Positions 1-4,960 of a stretch of 5,151 nt of DNA are shown one piece after another; positions within the stretch are counted from its first letter, which is position 1, and the number at the start of each line of letters is the position of its first letter. Position numbers and translations under genes: made by a program. This DNA comes from Thermoplasmata archaeon. Its GTDB lineage: Archaea > Thermoplasmatota > Thermoplasmata > GCA-020350865. Under the pieces are notes generated by a model, which was not told the DNA's origin, ran no database searches, and worked only from the letters and a program-made list of their open reading frames with translations. The stretch lies in contig CP070726.1 of the NCBI GenBank assembly GCA_020350865.1, positions 1,641,290 to 1,646,440 of the forward strand, written 5' to 3'.

Positions 1-1
1 C

Positions 2-1423
2 CCAGGAGGTTCTTTGAGGTTGAAGTTCGCGGTTGTGGAGGACCACAAAGTCGAGGATGGGGATTACGTCGATGTCCACAGGTACGCCATGAGGGACATT
101 CTCACAGAGGATTTACTGCCCGGCTCTTTGGGCAATGGAGACTGGCACAATGCCACAAGGAGCTTCCCCATCGATTTCGCGTACAACCCGGAAAACATCG
201 GTATAGTGGCGTTCGTGCAGGTGGGGGCCGCAGGCGCCGTCCTGCAGTCGGCACTGTACGATTTTCTCCCGCAGTCCATACTTGTGGTGGACGACGACCA
301 GAGCACGAACCCTGTGGGTTACGAGGACGACTTCCAGGAGGTGCTCATGTTCATGGGTTTCTCTTTCGATACATGGGTTGTGAAGGATTTAGGGAGCCCG
401 GACGCAAGCGTGCTTGCACCCTACGAGGTGGTGATCTGGGCCTGTTCCAACACATCCAGCAACACCCTTACCGCCTCGGACCAAACCGCAATATCCACCT
501 ACCTGGACAGCAACAAGGGCAGCCTGTTCATTAGCGGTCAGGACATAGGCCAAGAAATAGGGGGCACCACCTTTTACACAGACTACCTGCACGCCACCTA
601 TGTGACAAATGACGTAAACGAGGTGGAAATCAAAGGTATTGCCCAGGATCCTATAAGTGAACCGTGGATAGGCGGAAAACTGACCATATCTAACGATTCC
701 CCCAGCGAGATCGCTCCCGTATTCCCAGCCACGGCTACGTTCCTTTACTCCGTATCGAACGACGTTGCCGCGGTGAAGGCCGAGCACGATGTCGATTCAA
801 GAGTTGTGTACATGGCGTGCATGTACTTCGAGAGCACTGACATGATAGACGCCAAATTCCAGGTAATGGACGCGATTATCAACTGGCTTCGGGACCTGCA
901 GTACCGCATGATGCTGTCCCCCGGATACAACCTCATCTCAGTGCCCAACACACAGTGGGACACGTCCGTGCATTCTGTGCTGGGCTCTATCGATGGGCAG
1001 TGGAACCGCATCAGCACCTTCAACAACACCCAGGCCGATCACTGGAAAATGAACAACACCCAAAAACCCGAATACATGAACGATCTGGACGCAATCAACC
1101 ACCACATGGGCTTCTGGGTACATGTCACCACGCCGAGTGATACGGTGTACATCTATCCGGGAGCAGAGCCGTGGATGGACGAAACCATACATCTGTACAT
1201 AGGATGGAACCTTGTGGGATACCCCTCGCAAAAAAACAATAACAGGACCAATGGACTGAACAACCTGGTTCACGGCACGCACGTGAGGATCATCTGGTCG
1301 TTCAATGCAGCAACCCAGCAGTGGGAGGAGATGGGCCCATCGGATGAGTTCGTTCTCGGGCGGGGCTACTTCATCTACTCGAACTTCGAACAGGACTGGA
1401 TAGTTCCCTCGCAATCAATGTAG
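2..1423 (+). CDS. Secreted/surface multidomain protein, 5'-truncated
   Basis: The frame is open to the left edge, so the N-terminus, with any signal peptide or catalytic domain, is missing. Three parts are visible. Nucleotides 2-265 resemble the beta-rich end of Omp28-like or thioredoxin-associated exported proteins (VVED, then IVAFVQ and VLQSA). Nucleotides 275-900 form a Rossmann-like, glutamine-amidotransferase-like domain starting SILVVDDD, with VVIWACSN, a GSLFISGQDIG loop and VVYMACMYFES; such domains occur in many secreted archaeal and bacterial proteins. Nucleotides 914-1410 hold two related beta repeats, each with a GYNLIS or GWNLVG start and a GFWVH or GYFIYS centre, probably a cell-surface or binding tail. 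Six N-X-S/T sequons fit an exported archaeal protein. There is no C-terminal membrane helix. A TTG at 14 follows an AGGAGG, but starting there would cut into a domain and leave no signal peptide, so I treat the gene as partial. Enzymatic function is unknown. Confidence 0.8.
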   Translation, partial: PGGSLRLKFAVVEDHKVEDGDYVDVHRYAMRDILTEDLLPGSLGNGDWHNATRSFPIDFAYNPENIGIVAFVQVGAAGAVLQSALYDFLPQSILVVDDDQSTNPVGYEDDFQEVLMFMGFSFDTWVVKDLGSPDASVLAPYEVVIWACSNTSSNTLTASDQTAISTYLDSNKGSLFISGQDIGQEIGGTTFYTDYLHATYVTNDVNEVEIKGIAQDPISEPWIGGKLTISNDSPSEIAPVFPATATFLYSVSNDVAAVKAEHDVDSRVVYMACMYFESTDMIDAKFQVMDAIINWLRDLQYRMMLSPGYNLISVPNTQWDTSVHSVLGSIDGQWNRISTFNNTQADHWKMNNTQKPEYMNDLDAINHHMGFWVHVTTPSDTVYIYPGAEPWMDETIHLYIGWNLVGYPSQKNNNRTNGLNNLVHGTHVRIIWSFNAATQQWEEMGPSDEFVLGRGYFIYSNFEQDWIVPSQSM

Positions 1424-1433
1424 TACCCTCTAT

Positions 1434-2117
1434 CTACTTATCCACGAGCCTGGCATCTTTTACCGTGTAGACACCGCTCTGCCCGTCCCATTGCTTTTCC
1501 GCATCCAAAATCTCGAGCCTCTTCTTGAACATGGGGGCATCTAAAACAAGGGTCTCGAACTCACCGCCCTCCCCTGCGGTGCACACGTAGCATATGTTGT
1601 GCAGGTCCGAAAGCTCTTCTATTGTTTTAGGATCGATTTTTCTGCCCAGCCATTCGGGCCCCAGGCCTTCTGCGGCCACTGCGCTGATTATAATTTTGAA
1701 GCCCTCCTCCACCATCTCGGTCAGCATGTCCTTGGGCTTTCTCCTCCACAGGGGGCTGAGGCTCTTAAGGCCCAGCTCCTCGCACATGTCGTCAATCCTG
1801 CTCCTCTGGTAGTTGGAAAGGATCGCACCGTTGACAGCACCTTCGATCTGATGCGTTTTGATGGCCTCCTCAAGGGCGCTCCTCAAATCCTTCAGCTCCT
1901 CCTCCTTTTCCCCCTTGGTCTCCCTGAAGATGATGGGAATGCCCATGGCCTCAGACTGCATCCCGGTCAGGTGGATGTTGGGGACGTGGAACATGTACGA
2001 CTCGGGGTTCTCAGAGCTCACGGTAACAAGGACGACCACCTCGTGGCCCTCCTGCATTGCCTTGAACATGGCAAAGAGGGAGTCCTTTCCACCTGACAGC
2101 AGGGATGCAAGGCGCAT
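1434..2117 (-). CDS. dph6: Diphthine--ammonia ligase family protein (Dph6, PP-loop ATPase)
   Basis: This 227-residue protein belongs to the adenine nucleotide alpha-hydrolase (PP-loop) superfamily and has the full length usual for archaeal Dph6. The nucleotide-binding loop SGGKDS is at residues 8-13. Family signatures follow: GAILSNYQ at 97-104, SPLW at 121-124, GLGPEWLGR at 151-159 and GEGGEFETLVLDAP at 182-195. In the family, Dph6 uses ATP and ammonium to amidate diphthine on a histidine of elongation factor 2, the last step of diphthamide synthesis, in the cytoplasm. The assignment rests on motifs; some archaeal homologues remain annotated only as MJ0570-like proteins. The gene converges on the upstream surface-protein gene with 10 nt between stop codons. 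Just upstream of ATG 2117 there is no Shine-Dalgarno sequence, but an AT-rich TATA element lies about 25 nt away, which suggests a leaderless mRNA transcribed separately from cooT. Confidence 0.88.
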   Translation of the reverse strand: MRLASLLSGGKDSLFAMFKAMQEGHEVVVLVTVSSENPESYMFHVPNIHLTGMQSEAMGIPIIFRETKGEKEEELKDLRSALEEAIKTHQIEGAVNGAILSNYQRSRIDDMCEELGLKSLSPLWRRKPKDMLTEMVEEGFKIIISAVAAEGLGPEWLGRKIDPKTIEELSDLHNICYVCTAGEGGEFETLVLDAPMFKKRLEILDAEKQWDGQSGVYTVKDARLVDK

Positions 2118-2135
2118 GAAAGCTCGTATGCCGTC

Positions 2136-2150
2136 TTAAAATAAATATTT
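2136..2150 (-). promoter_or_regulatory. TATA-type promoter of dph6 (leaderless)
   Basis: Read on the minus strand this is AAATATTTATTTTAA, centred about 25-27 nt before the A of ATG at 2117. Archaeal transcription starts about 25 nt downstream of the TATA centre, so the predicted RNA start falls on or next to the start codon. No GGAGG or GGTG element lies in 2118-2135, in agreement with leaderless translation. The exact box limits are uncertain because the whole stretch is AT-rich. Confidence 0.6.
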
Positions 2151-2196
2151 GTCTGAAGGAAAAAGAGGCTCTTCTACCCCCAAACCTGCTGATACT

Positions 2197-2391
2197 TCAC
2201 CCCTTCTTGCCCAGAATGATCTTGTGGTCTAAAAGATTGGCCTCAATAATCTTCACACCCTGGATTTCCTTTCTCTCCCCCAAAAGGCCGTGGCATACGA
2301 CACCGTTCTCCGTGACCTCTATTCTGGTCACCTCCTGCATGACCTCTGTGAGATCCCCCTCCTCTTCCATGAACACATTGGACTCGCACAT
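2197..2391 (-). CDS. cooT: CooT-family nickel-binding protein
   Basis: This small acidic protein of 64 residues matches the CooT family (formerly an uncharacterised small archaeal and bacterial family) in length and pattern. It begins MCESNVF, continues with an acidic turn (EEEGDLTEVM), the strand RIEVTENGVVCHGLLG, and the C-terminal ERKEIQG...LLDHKIIL typical of the family. In characterised CooT from a carboxydotrophic bacterium the conserved Cys2 binds Ni(II) in a homodimer. The start was chosen at 2391, not the further ATG at 2421, because it places Cys at position 2 and is preceded by AGGTGAT at 2395-2401. No CODH or other nickel enzyme gene is visible, so the client is unknown. It lies upstream of dph6 on the same strand with a 79-nt gap containing a dph6 promoter and a short T5 tract (2160-2164, minus sense), so the two are probably transcribed separately. 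Confidence 0.85.
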   Translation of the reverse strand: MCESNVFMEEEGDLTEVMQEVTRIEVTENGVVCHGLLGERKEIQGVKIIEANLLDHKIILGKKG

Positions 2392-2394
2392 GAT

Positions 2395-2401
2395 ATCACC
2401 T
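2395..2401 (-). promoter_or_regulatory. Ribosome binding site of cooT
   Basis: The minus-strand reading is AGGTGAT, matching the archaeal anti-Shine-Dalgarno sequence, three bases before ATG 2391. It decides the start of cooT in favour of the form with Cys at residue 2. Confidence 0.75.
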
Positions 2402-2421
2402 GTTTGCAATGAGCCAGGCAA

Positions 2422-2429
2422 CTATTTAA
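2422..2429 (-). promoter_or_regulatory. TATA box of cooT
   Basis: The minus-strand reading is TTAAATAG, preceded upstream by a CAAAATCG stretch that could serve as a BRE. The predicted RNA start is near 2400, which gives a very short leader just including the ribosome binding site. It faces away from the peptidase promoter, making 2392-2579 a divergent control region. Confidence 0.5.
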
Positions 2430-2435
2430 CGATTT

Positions 2436-2458
2436 TGATGAACATGAAGAATTCATCA
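2436..2458. repeat. Inverted repeat upstream of cooT promoter
   Basis: TGATGAA (2436-2442) and TTCATCA (2452-2458) are perfect 7-bp arms around a 9-nt spacer. The site lies 7 bp upstream of the cooT TATA box, between the two divergent promoters, a position suited to a regulator binding site. No regulator is known; this could be chance in AT-rich DNA. Confidence 0.4.
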
Positions 2459-2488
2459 TCAATACATTGTCACCCACAGCAAATCCAC

Positions 2489-2504
2489 GAAAAGACTTTA
2501 TATG
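2489..2504 (+). promoter_or_regulatory. BRE/TATA promoter of the DUF885 peptidase gene
   Basis: A purine-rich BRE-like GAAAAGA (2489-2495) is followed by TTTATATG (2497-2504), close to the archaeal TATA consensus. The predicted RNA start is near 2525, leaving a leader of about 55 nt before ATG 2580. An ATG at 2502, inside this box, opens the same frame but would lie upstream of the RNA start, so it is not used. Confidence 0.7.
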
Positions 2505-2517
2505 CCTGCTGGCATAT
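2500..2517. repeat. Palindrome overlapping the peptidase TATA box
   Basis: ATATGCC (2500-2506) and GGCATAT (2511-2517) are perfect 7-bp arms around TGCT. The left arm is part of the TATA box, so a dimeric protein bound here would block TBP/TFB: an operator-like arrangement. The function is inference from position and symmetry only. Confidence 0.5.
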
Positions 2518-2564
2518 TACCCATAGCGCCGAGGAGGCCCTACTTGGGGTTATTTGATAGGCGT

Positions 2565-2570
2565 GAGGAG
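2565..2570 (+). promoter_or_regulatory. Ribosome binding site of the peptidase gene
   Basis: GAGGAG lies nine bases before ATG 2580, within the purine-rich stretch 2565-2574. Together with the upstream promoter it supports 2580 as the start, 26 codons inside the longest open frame. Confidence 0.6.
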
Positions 2571-2579
2571 AGGGCAACT

Positions 2580-4223
2580 ATGACCACGATAGAGGATGAA
2601 ATATATGAGGTATGGAAGGAGCTCAGCCCAAGCGACGCGTACCTTCACGGCCTTCAGGAGTTCGCAGGCAAGCTCTTCGTGCCCACCCCAGAAAACACAC
2701 AGAGGATTCAAGAGAAAATTGCTTTGCTCAAGACAAAGACCGAGGATGCGGTCCATATCAAATTTTTGACAAGCCTGGAGGGGACGCTGAAGTACCGCGA
2801 GGCACCCAACGACCTTTCAAACATCATCTGGACAATTTTCGGACATCTCGTAAAGGAGGGCATACACCCAGAACATATCTCCTCGCTTCTGGACACGGCA
2901 TGCGACATACTGGACAATGCCCAGGTAATCTACGACCTCGAAGGGATGCCCCTGGTGCTCAAGATCACCTTGATAAACAAGTGCAACGGTCTTCTGGGAA
3001 TGCTGGGAATAATAGATGAGGAAACAGAGGACGCATCCCTGAAGACCAAAATTGAGGAGGTTTCCGAGAGGACCAAATCCTTTAGGGATCAGGTCTCAGT
3101 TGCGGGGATCATCAAAGGGGATTTTTCGGAGGTCTTTCCCATCCTGAAAGGGCAGCCCTCCCTTGACATGGGCAGAAGCGAGCTGTACCCGCAGCTCATC
3201 CAGGAGTTCTACGACTACTACGAGACCCCGGACGAAATCGAAAAAAAGGCGCTCTCATGGCTGGAAGATGAGCTTCCCCAGCTGAAAGACACGGCAGAAA
3301 AACTCGCCACCATATACGGAATAGACAAGAACATAGAGCTCGTTGATGCGGAAATCGGGAAGCGCAGCAGTGTGGAGAAATCAGAGCTTCTGGACTTCAT
3401 CCAGAACTTCAGGGACAATATGAGGGAGCTCATGGAGACCAGCCTGGTAAGGGTGAATCCCAGGTACGATACAAGGGTGATGCCCACACCCGACTACCTT
3501 GTGAATTTCATTCCCACAGCTGCTATGACCGATTTCGATTCTCTAACCGACAAACCCTTCAACATCTTCTTTGTGACAACCGACGAGAATCGCTCCCCGC
3601 CAACCAGCATACCCGACATATTCCAGCTCATCATCCACGAGGAGTACGGCCACTGTGTGAACTTCTCCAACTCGGCAGTGGGCTTTGCAGCCAAGCCCAC
3701 CCTCATCGAGAACCTCACATCCAAGCTGCACTACCCCATATCGGAGGGCATCTCCTTTCATCGGGAGCTTGAATCCCTCCGCCTCCTGGAGGATATGGTG
3801 GGAAAGCCCAAGAAGAGCCTAACGGATGCAGAATCTGGGCTCCTATCCTCCCTGGACAAGTACGGTGATGTAGAGACCCTGCTTCTGGAAACCAAGTTCG
3901 TTGTCCTGAAGTGGAGAATCGTGCGGTTCTTAAGGGCCATTTCCGACGTGCGGATCAACATGAACAAGCAGAACCTCGTGCAGTTCGTGGAGTGGGCCGC
4001 AGAAAGGACAGGATTCACTGAAAAGACCATCTACGACCAGCTCTTCATCTTCCAGGAGTACCCCGGCTATGCCCCGTGCTACTCCATTGCCGGCATGGCC
4101 CTCAAGGACATCCAGGAGGAGGCCAAGAAGAAGGGCAAGGACATTTTAGAGTTCAACACTGTGGCAAGCTCCCTGGGCTTCCCCCCAAGAACGGTGTGGG
4201 AGGAGAGGCTGAGGAATTTATAG
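2580..4223 (+). CDS. DUF885-family zinc metallopeptidase
   Basis: This 547-residue protein begins MTTIEDEIYE. It has no signal peptide or membrane helix, so it is probably cytoplasmic. Its layout follows the DUF885 family of gluzincin-like peptidases (clan MA related): a long helical N-terminal part starting with a WKELSPSDAYLHGL segment, a zinc-site helix IIHEEYGHC (His353, Glu354, His358), a second element SEGISFHRELE at 388-398 matching the family's EGWA-Y-E with Glu389 as probable third zinc ligand, and a C-terminal YPGYAPCYSIAG at 494-505 matching the family's PG-A--Y segment. The C-terminus also fits the family's ending. The zinc helix is unusual: three residues separate Glu354 and His358, whereas typical members have HExxPGH and classical peptidases HExxH. 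Substrate is unknown; peptidase or carboxypeptidase action is inferred from the family. The gene has its own promoter, divergent from cooT. Confidence 0.82.
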   Translation: MTTIEDEIYEVWKELSPSDAYLHGLQEFAGKLFVPTPENTQRIQEKIALLKTKTEDAVHIKFLTSLEGTLKYREAPNDLSNIIWTIFGHLVKEGIHPEHISSLLDTACDILDNAQVIYDLEGMPLVLKITLINKCNGLLGMLGIIDEETEDASLKTKIEEVSERTKSFRDQVSVAGIIKGDFSEVFPILKGQPSLDMGRSELYPQLIQEFYDYYETPDEIEKKALSWLEDELPQLKDTAEKLATIYGIDKNIELVDAEIGKRSSVEKSELLDFIQNFRDNMRELMETSLVRVNPRYDTRVMPTPDYLVNFIPTAAMTDFDSLTDKPFNIFFVTTDENRSPPTSIPDIFQLIIHEEYGHCVNFSNSAVGFAAKPTLIENLTSKLHYPISEGISFHRELESLRLLEDMVGKPKKSLTDAESGLLSSLDKYGDVETLLLETKFVVLKWRIVRFLRAISDVRINMNKQNLVQFVEWAAERTGFTEKTIYDQLFIFQEYPGYAPCYSIAGMALKDIQEEAKKKGKDILEFNTVASSLGFPPRTVWEERLRNL

Positions 4224-4274
4224 TCACCTCATGTACATCATCAATATCACTTCCATCCATTTAATCCAATTCAA

Positions 4275-4282
4275 TTTTTTTT
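4275..4282 (+). terminator. Oligo-T terminator after the peptidase gene
   Basis: Eight consecutive T residues lie 51 nt after the peptidase stop codon, with no gene on this strand before the tRNA promoter. Archaeal RNA polymerase terminates at such tracts without a hairpin. Confidence 0.5.
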
Positions 4283-4304
4283 CGAGGTGGTGGAGGGGGC
4301 CTGC

Positions 4305-4331
4305 ATGCTCAGCTGTAATATGCTGGAGCAT
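4305..4331. repeat. Imperfect palindrome 1 in the peptidase-tRNA gap
   Basis: ATGCTCAGC (4305-4313) pairs with GCT-G-GAGCAT (4322-4331), nine base pairs with one bulged G at 4325 and an 8-nt loop. It could be a transcript end structure or a binding site. Confidence 0.5.
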
Positions 4332-4335
4332 TTGG

Positions 4336-4378
4336 TCTTGGGTTAATCTTGCACTATAAAATCGTCTTAATCCCAAGA
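4336..4378. repeat. Imperfect palindrome 2 enclosing a TATA-like sequence
   Basis: TCTTGGGTTAA (4336-4346) and TTAA-T-CCCAAGA (4367-4378) are 11-bp arms with one bulged T at 4371. The 20-nt centre contains CTATAAAAT (4354-4362), TATA-like, but no gene begins at the expected distance other than the tRNA region. It is the most notable structure in the otherwise gene-free 4224-4439 interval. Role unknown. Confidence 0.5.
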
Positions 4379-4403
4379 CAGGCGGGCGGGAGTTTAATTA
4401 TCT

Positions 4404-4417
4404 CAAAAAATATAATA
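4404..4417 (+). promoter_or_regulatory. BRE/TATA promoter of tRNA-Arg
   Basis: A CAAAAAA stretch (4404-4410) precedes TATAATA (4411-4417). The TATA centre is about 26 bp upstream of G4440, the first base of the tRNA acceptor stem, so transcription is expected to begin at or within a few bases of the mature 5' end. Confidence 0.7.
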
Positions 4418-4455
4418 ACGTGTCTTCATATGGGTGAACGGGCTCGTGAGGTAGT

Positions 4456-4486
4456 TATCCGGGTTGGAAACCAGCCCGGACTGCAT
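4456..4486 (+). other. D-loop intron of tRNA-Arg (31 nt)
   Basis: Excision joins AGT to TGGATA, restoring a canonical D-loop with G18G19. A BHB-like motif is visible: central helix ATCC (4457-4460) with GGAT (4488-4491), and 3-nt bulges GTT (4454-4456) and ATT (4485-4487), each cut after the second base. Inside, GGGTTGG (4461-4467) pairs with CCAGCCC (4471-4477) around an AAA loop. Flanking helices are imperfect, so this is a relaxed BHB; repeated TT at the borders leaves the cut uncertain by one base. Confidence 0.75.
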
Positions 4487-4512
4487 TGGATATCCTACCG
4501 GCCTTCGGAAAC

Positions 4513-4556
4513 CCTTTGAAGTGCTGTAAAATGCTTTGTAAAAGCGTTTACGGAAA
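4513..4556 (+). repeat. 44-nt intron repeat, copy 1
   Basis: Identical to 4623-4666 except for T4539 (C4649 in copy 2). It starts CCTTTGAAGTG and ends GGAAA. Bases 4524-4553 fold into a hairpin: CTGTAAA/TTTACGG (7 bp), bulged A, TGCTTT/AAAGCG (6 bp), triloop GTA. The one difference between copies is in the triloop, so the fold is unaffected. The shared ATCCTAC at 4492-4498, in the exon, hints that the duplicated unit was originally longer. Confidence 0.9.
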
Positions 4557-4622
4557 CCTGGGGCGTAAAGCCCCGAGCGCCTTCGGCGCACCGGTTAACC
4601 TCGCATCCTACGGATGCTCGGT

Positions 4623-4666
4623 CCTTTGAAGTGCTGTAAAATGCTTTGCAAAAGCGTTTACGGAAA
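4623..4666 (+). repeat. 44-nt intron repeat, copy 2
   Basis: Second copy, 110 nt downstream of copy 1, with triloop GCA. It is preceded by a second ATCCTAC (4605-4611). Spacing and copy number do not fit a CRISPR array; the copies look like a tandem duplication within the intron or two insertions of a small structured element. Confidence 0.9.
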
Positions 4667-4796
4667 AGGGGCCATGAATGGCCCTATCATAACATTGCTA
4701 TACCTTGACTAACTCGCCAAAAAGGGCGAGTGCCCCTAACGGGGCGGAACTGAGAGTTATTTGATCTGGGGTCTGGAGAGAGCCGGTTACCGGGGT

Positions 4797-4815
4797 TCGA
4801 ATCCCCGCGAGTCCG
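4797..4815 (+). repeat. tRNA 3'-end direct repeat, copy within tRNA-Arg
   Basis: TCGAAT followed directly by CCCCGCGAGTCCG forms the T-loop to discriminator end of the tRNA. The same two blocks recur at 4893-4912 with one extra A between them. tRNA 3' ends are common integrase attachment sites, so this is a candidate att half; no integrase is in the window. Confidence 0.7.
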
Positions 4816-4824
4816 TTTTATTTT
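4816..4824 (+). terminator. Oligo-T terminator of tRNA-Arg
   Basis: TTTTATTTT begins immediately after the discriminator base, the usual arrangement for a monocistronic archaeal tRNA gene. Termination may be incomplete, since a stronger terminator follows at 4961. Confidence 0.6.
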
Positions 4825-4841
4825 CACATTAATGTAATACA

Positions 4842-4912
4842 CGGACTCGCTCCGCATTCGAGTTATATTTTGACATCAATATCCTCTTAAGCTCGAATAC
4901 CCCGCGAGTCCG
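4842..4912. repeat. Inverted repeat built from two further tRNA 3'-end copies
   Basis: Left arm CGGACTCGC (4842-4850) plus ATTCGAG (4856-4862) is complementary to right arm CTCGAAT (4892-4898) plus GCGAGTCCG (4904-4912). A 5-nt unpaired segment lies in each arm (4851-4855 and 4899-4903) and the loop is 29 nt. The right arm with its ACCCC segment is a near-copy of the tRNA end at 4797-4815; the left arm is a more diverged copy in reverse. It has tRNA-like length and acceptor pairing but no T-stem 5' strand or anticodon arm, so it is not a second tRNA. Confidence 0.75.
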
Positions 4913-4960
4913 CTCATACCGTCGTAAAAACGGCTTCAATCAAGGGGTAGAATTGCCTCG

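Larger units (their letters stand above)
4509..4780 (+). other. Anticodon-loop intron of tRNA-Arg (272 nt), structured
   Basis: It sits at the canonical 37/38 position. The BHB motif is complete: central helix CTTC (4503-4506) with GGAG (4775-4778, one G-U), bulges GGA (4507-4509) and AGA (4779-4781) each cut after the second base, and an inner helix AACCC (4510-4514) with 4769-4774 (one bulged C at 4773). The interior is packed with hairpins: repeat hairpins 4524-4553 and 4634-4663, then 4560-4574, 4577-4589, 4598-4622 (GCATCC/GGATGC plus ACC/GGT), 4669-4684, 4712-4731 and 4732-4745. The segment 4685-4711 appears unstructured. No homing endonuclease or other credible reading frame is present. 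The length is far above the usual few tens of nucleotides for archaeal tRNA introns. Confidence 0.8.
4440..4815 (+). tRNA. tRNA-Arg(UCG) with two introns
   Basis: Removing 4456-4486 and 4509-4780 leaves a 73-nt cloverleaf. The acceptor stem pairs GGGCTCG (4440-4446) with CGAGTCC (4808-4814), including a G3-U70 wobble, and the discriminator is G4815. The D-arm is AGGT (4449-4452), loop AGTTGGATA across the first splice, then TCCT (4493-4496), with a T13-T22 mismatch. The anticodon stem CCGGC (4498-4502) pairs perfectly with GCCGG (4782-4786); the loop is CTTCGGA, with anticodon TCG at 4505-4507. Variable loop TTAC (4787-4790); T-arm CGGGG-TTCGAAT-CCCCG (4791-4807). The CCA is not encoded. The loop context and the G discriminator fit archaeal tRNA-Arg, which would read CGA and perhaps other CGN codons. 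The gene follows a well-placed TATA box and ends in a T-rich tract. Odd points are the size of the second intron, the A10-U25 pair, and G3-U70. Standard single-intron tRNA scans could miss it. Confidence 0.88.

Noticed and set aside
14..16. TTG start after AGGAGG for the first gene
   Set aside because: The frame is open upstream, the start would cut into a domain, and an exported protein would lack a signal peptide; the AGGAGG is probably coincidental.
1599..2096. Plus-strand reading frame of 165 residues over dph6
   Set aside because: It is the antisense shadow of a clear Dph6-family gene with intact motifs on the other strand.
2436..2460. Box C/D sRNA from TGATGA-like sequence
   Set aside because: No box D partner at a suitable distance; the signal is explained by the inverted repeat near the cooT promoter.
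2502..2579. Upstream in-frame start for the peptidase
   Set aside because: The ATG at 2502 is inside the TATA box and upstream of the predicted RNA start; the ATG at 2580 has a ribosome binding site.
4403..4591. 62-residue minus-strand reading frame
   Set aside because: It is antisense to the tRNA exons and intron hairpins, has no matching promoter, and its composition is that of translated RNA-gene DNA.
4513..4666. CRISPR array from the 44-nt repeats
   Set aside because: There are only two copies, the spacer is 66 nt and itself structured, there are no cas genes, and both repeats lie within a tRNA intron.
4674..4712. 12-residue reading frame inside the intron (tag-like MNGPIITLLYLD)
   Set aside because: No ribosome binding site, chance length, and it lies within a structured intron.
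4440..4815. tmRNA, RNase P RNA or SRP RNA
   Set aside because: Length, tRNA-like ends and G3-U70 recall tmRNA, but the conserved tmRNA 5' motif and a tag frame are missing. RNase P and SRP signature sequences are also absent, and splicing out two BHB introns gives a full tRNA-Arg.
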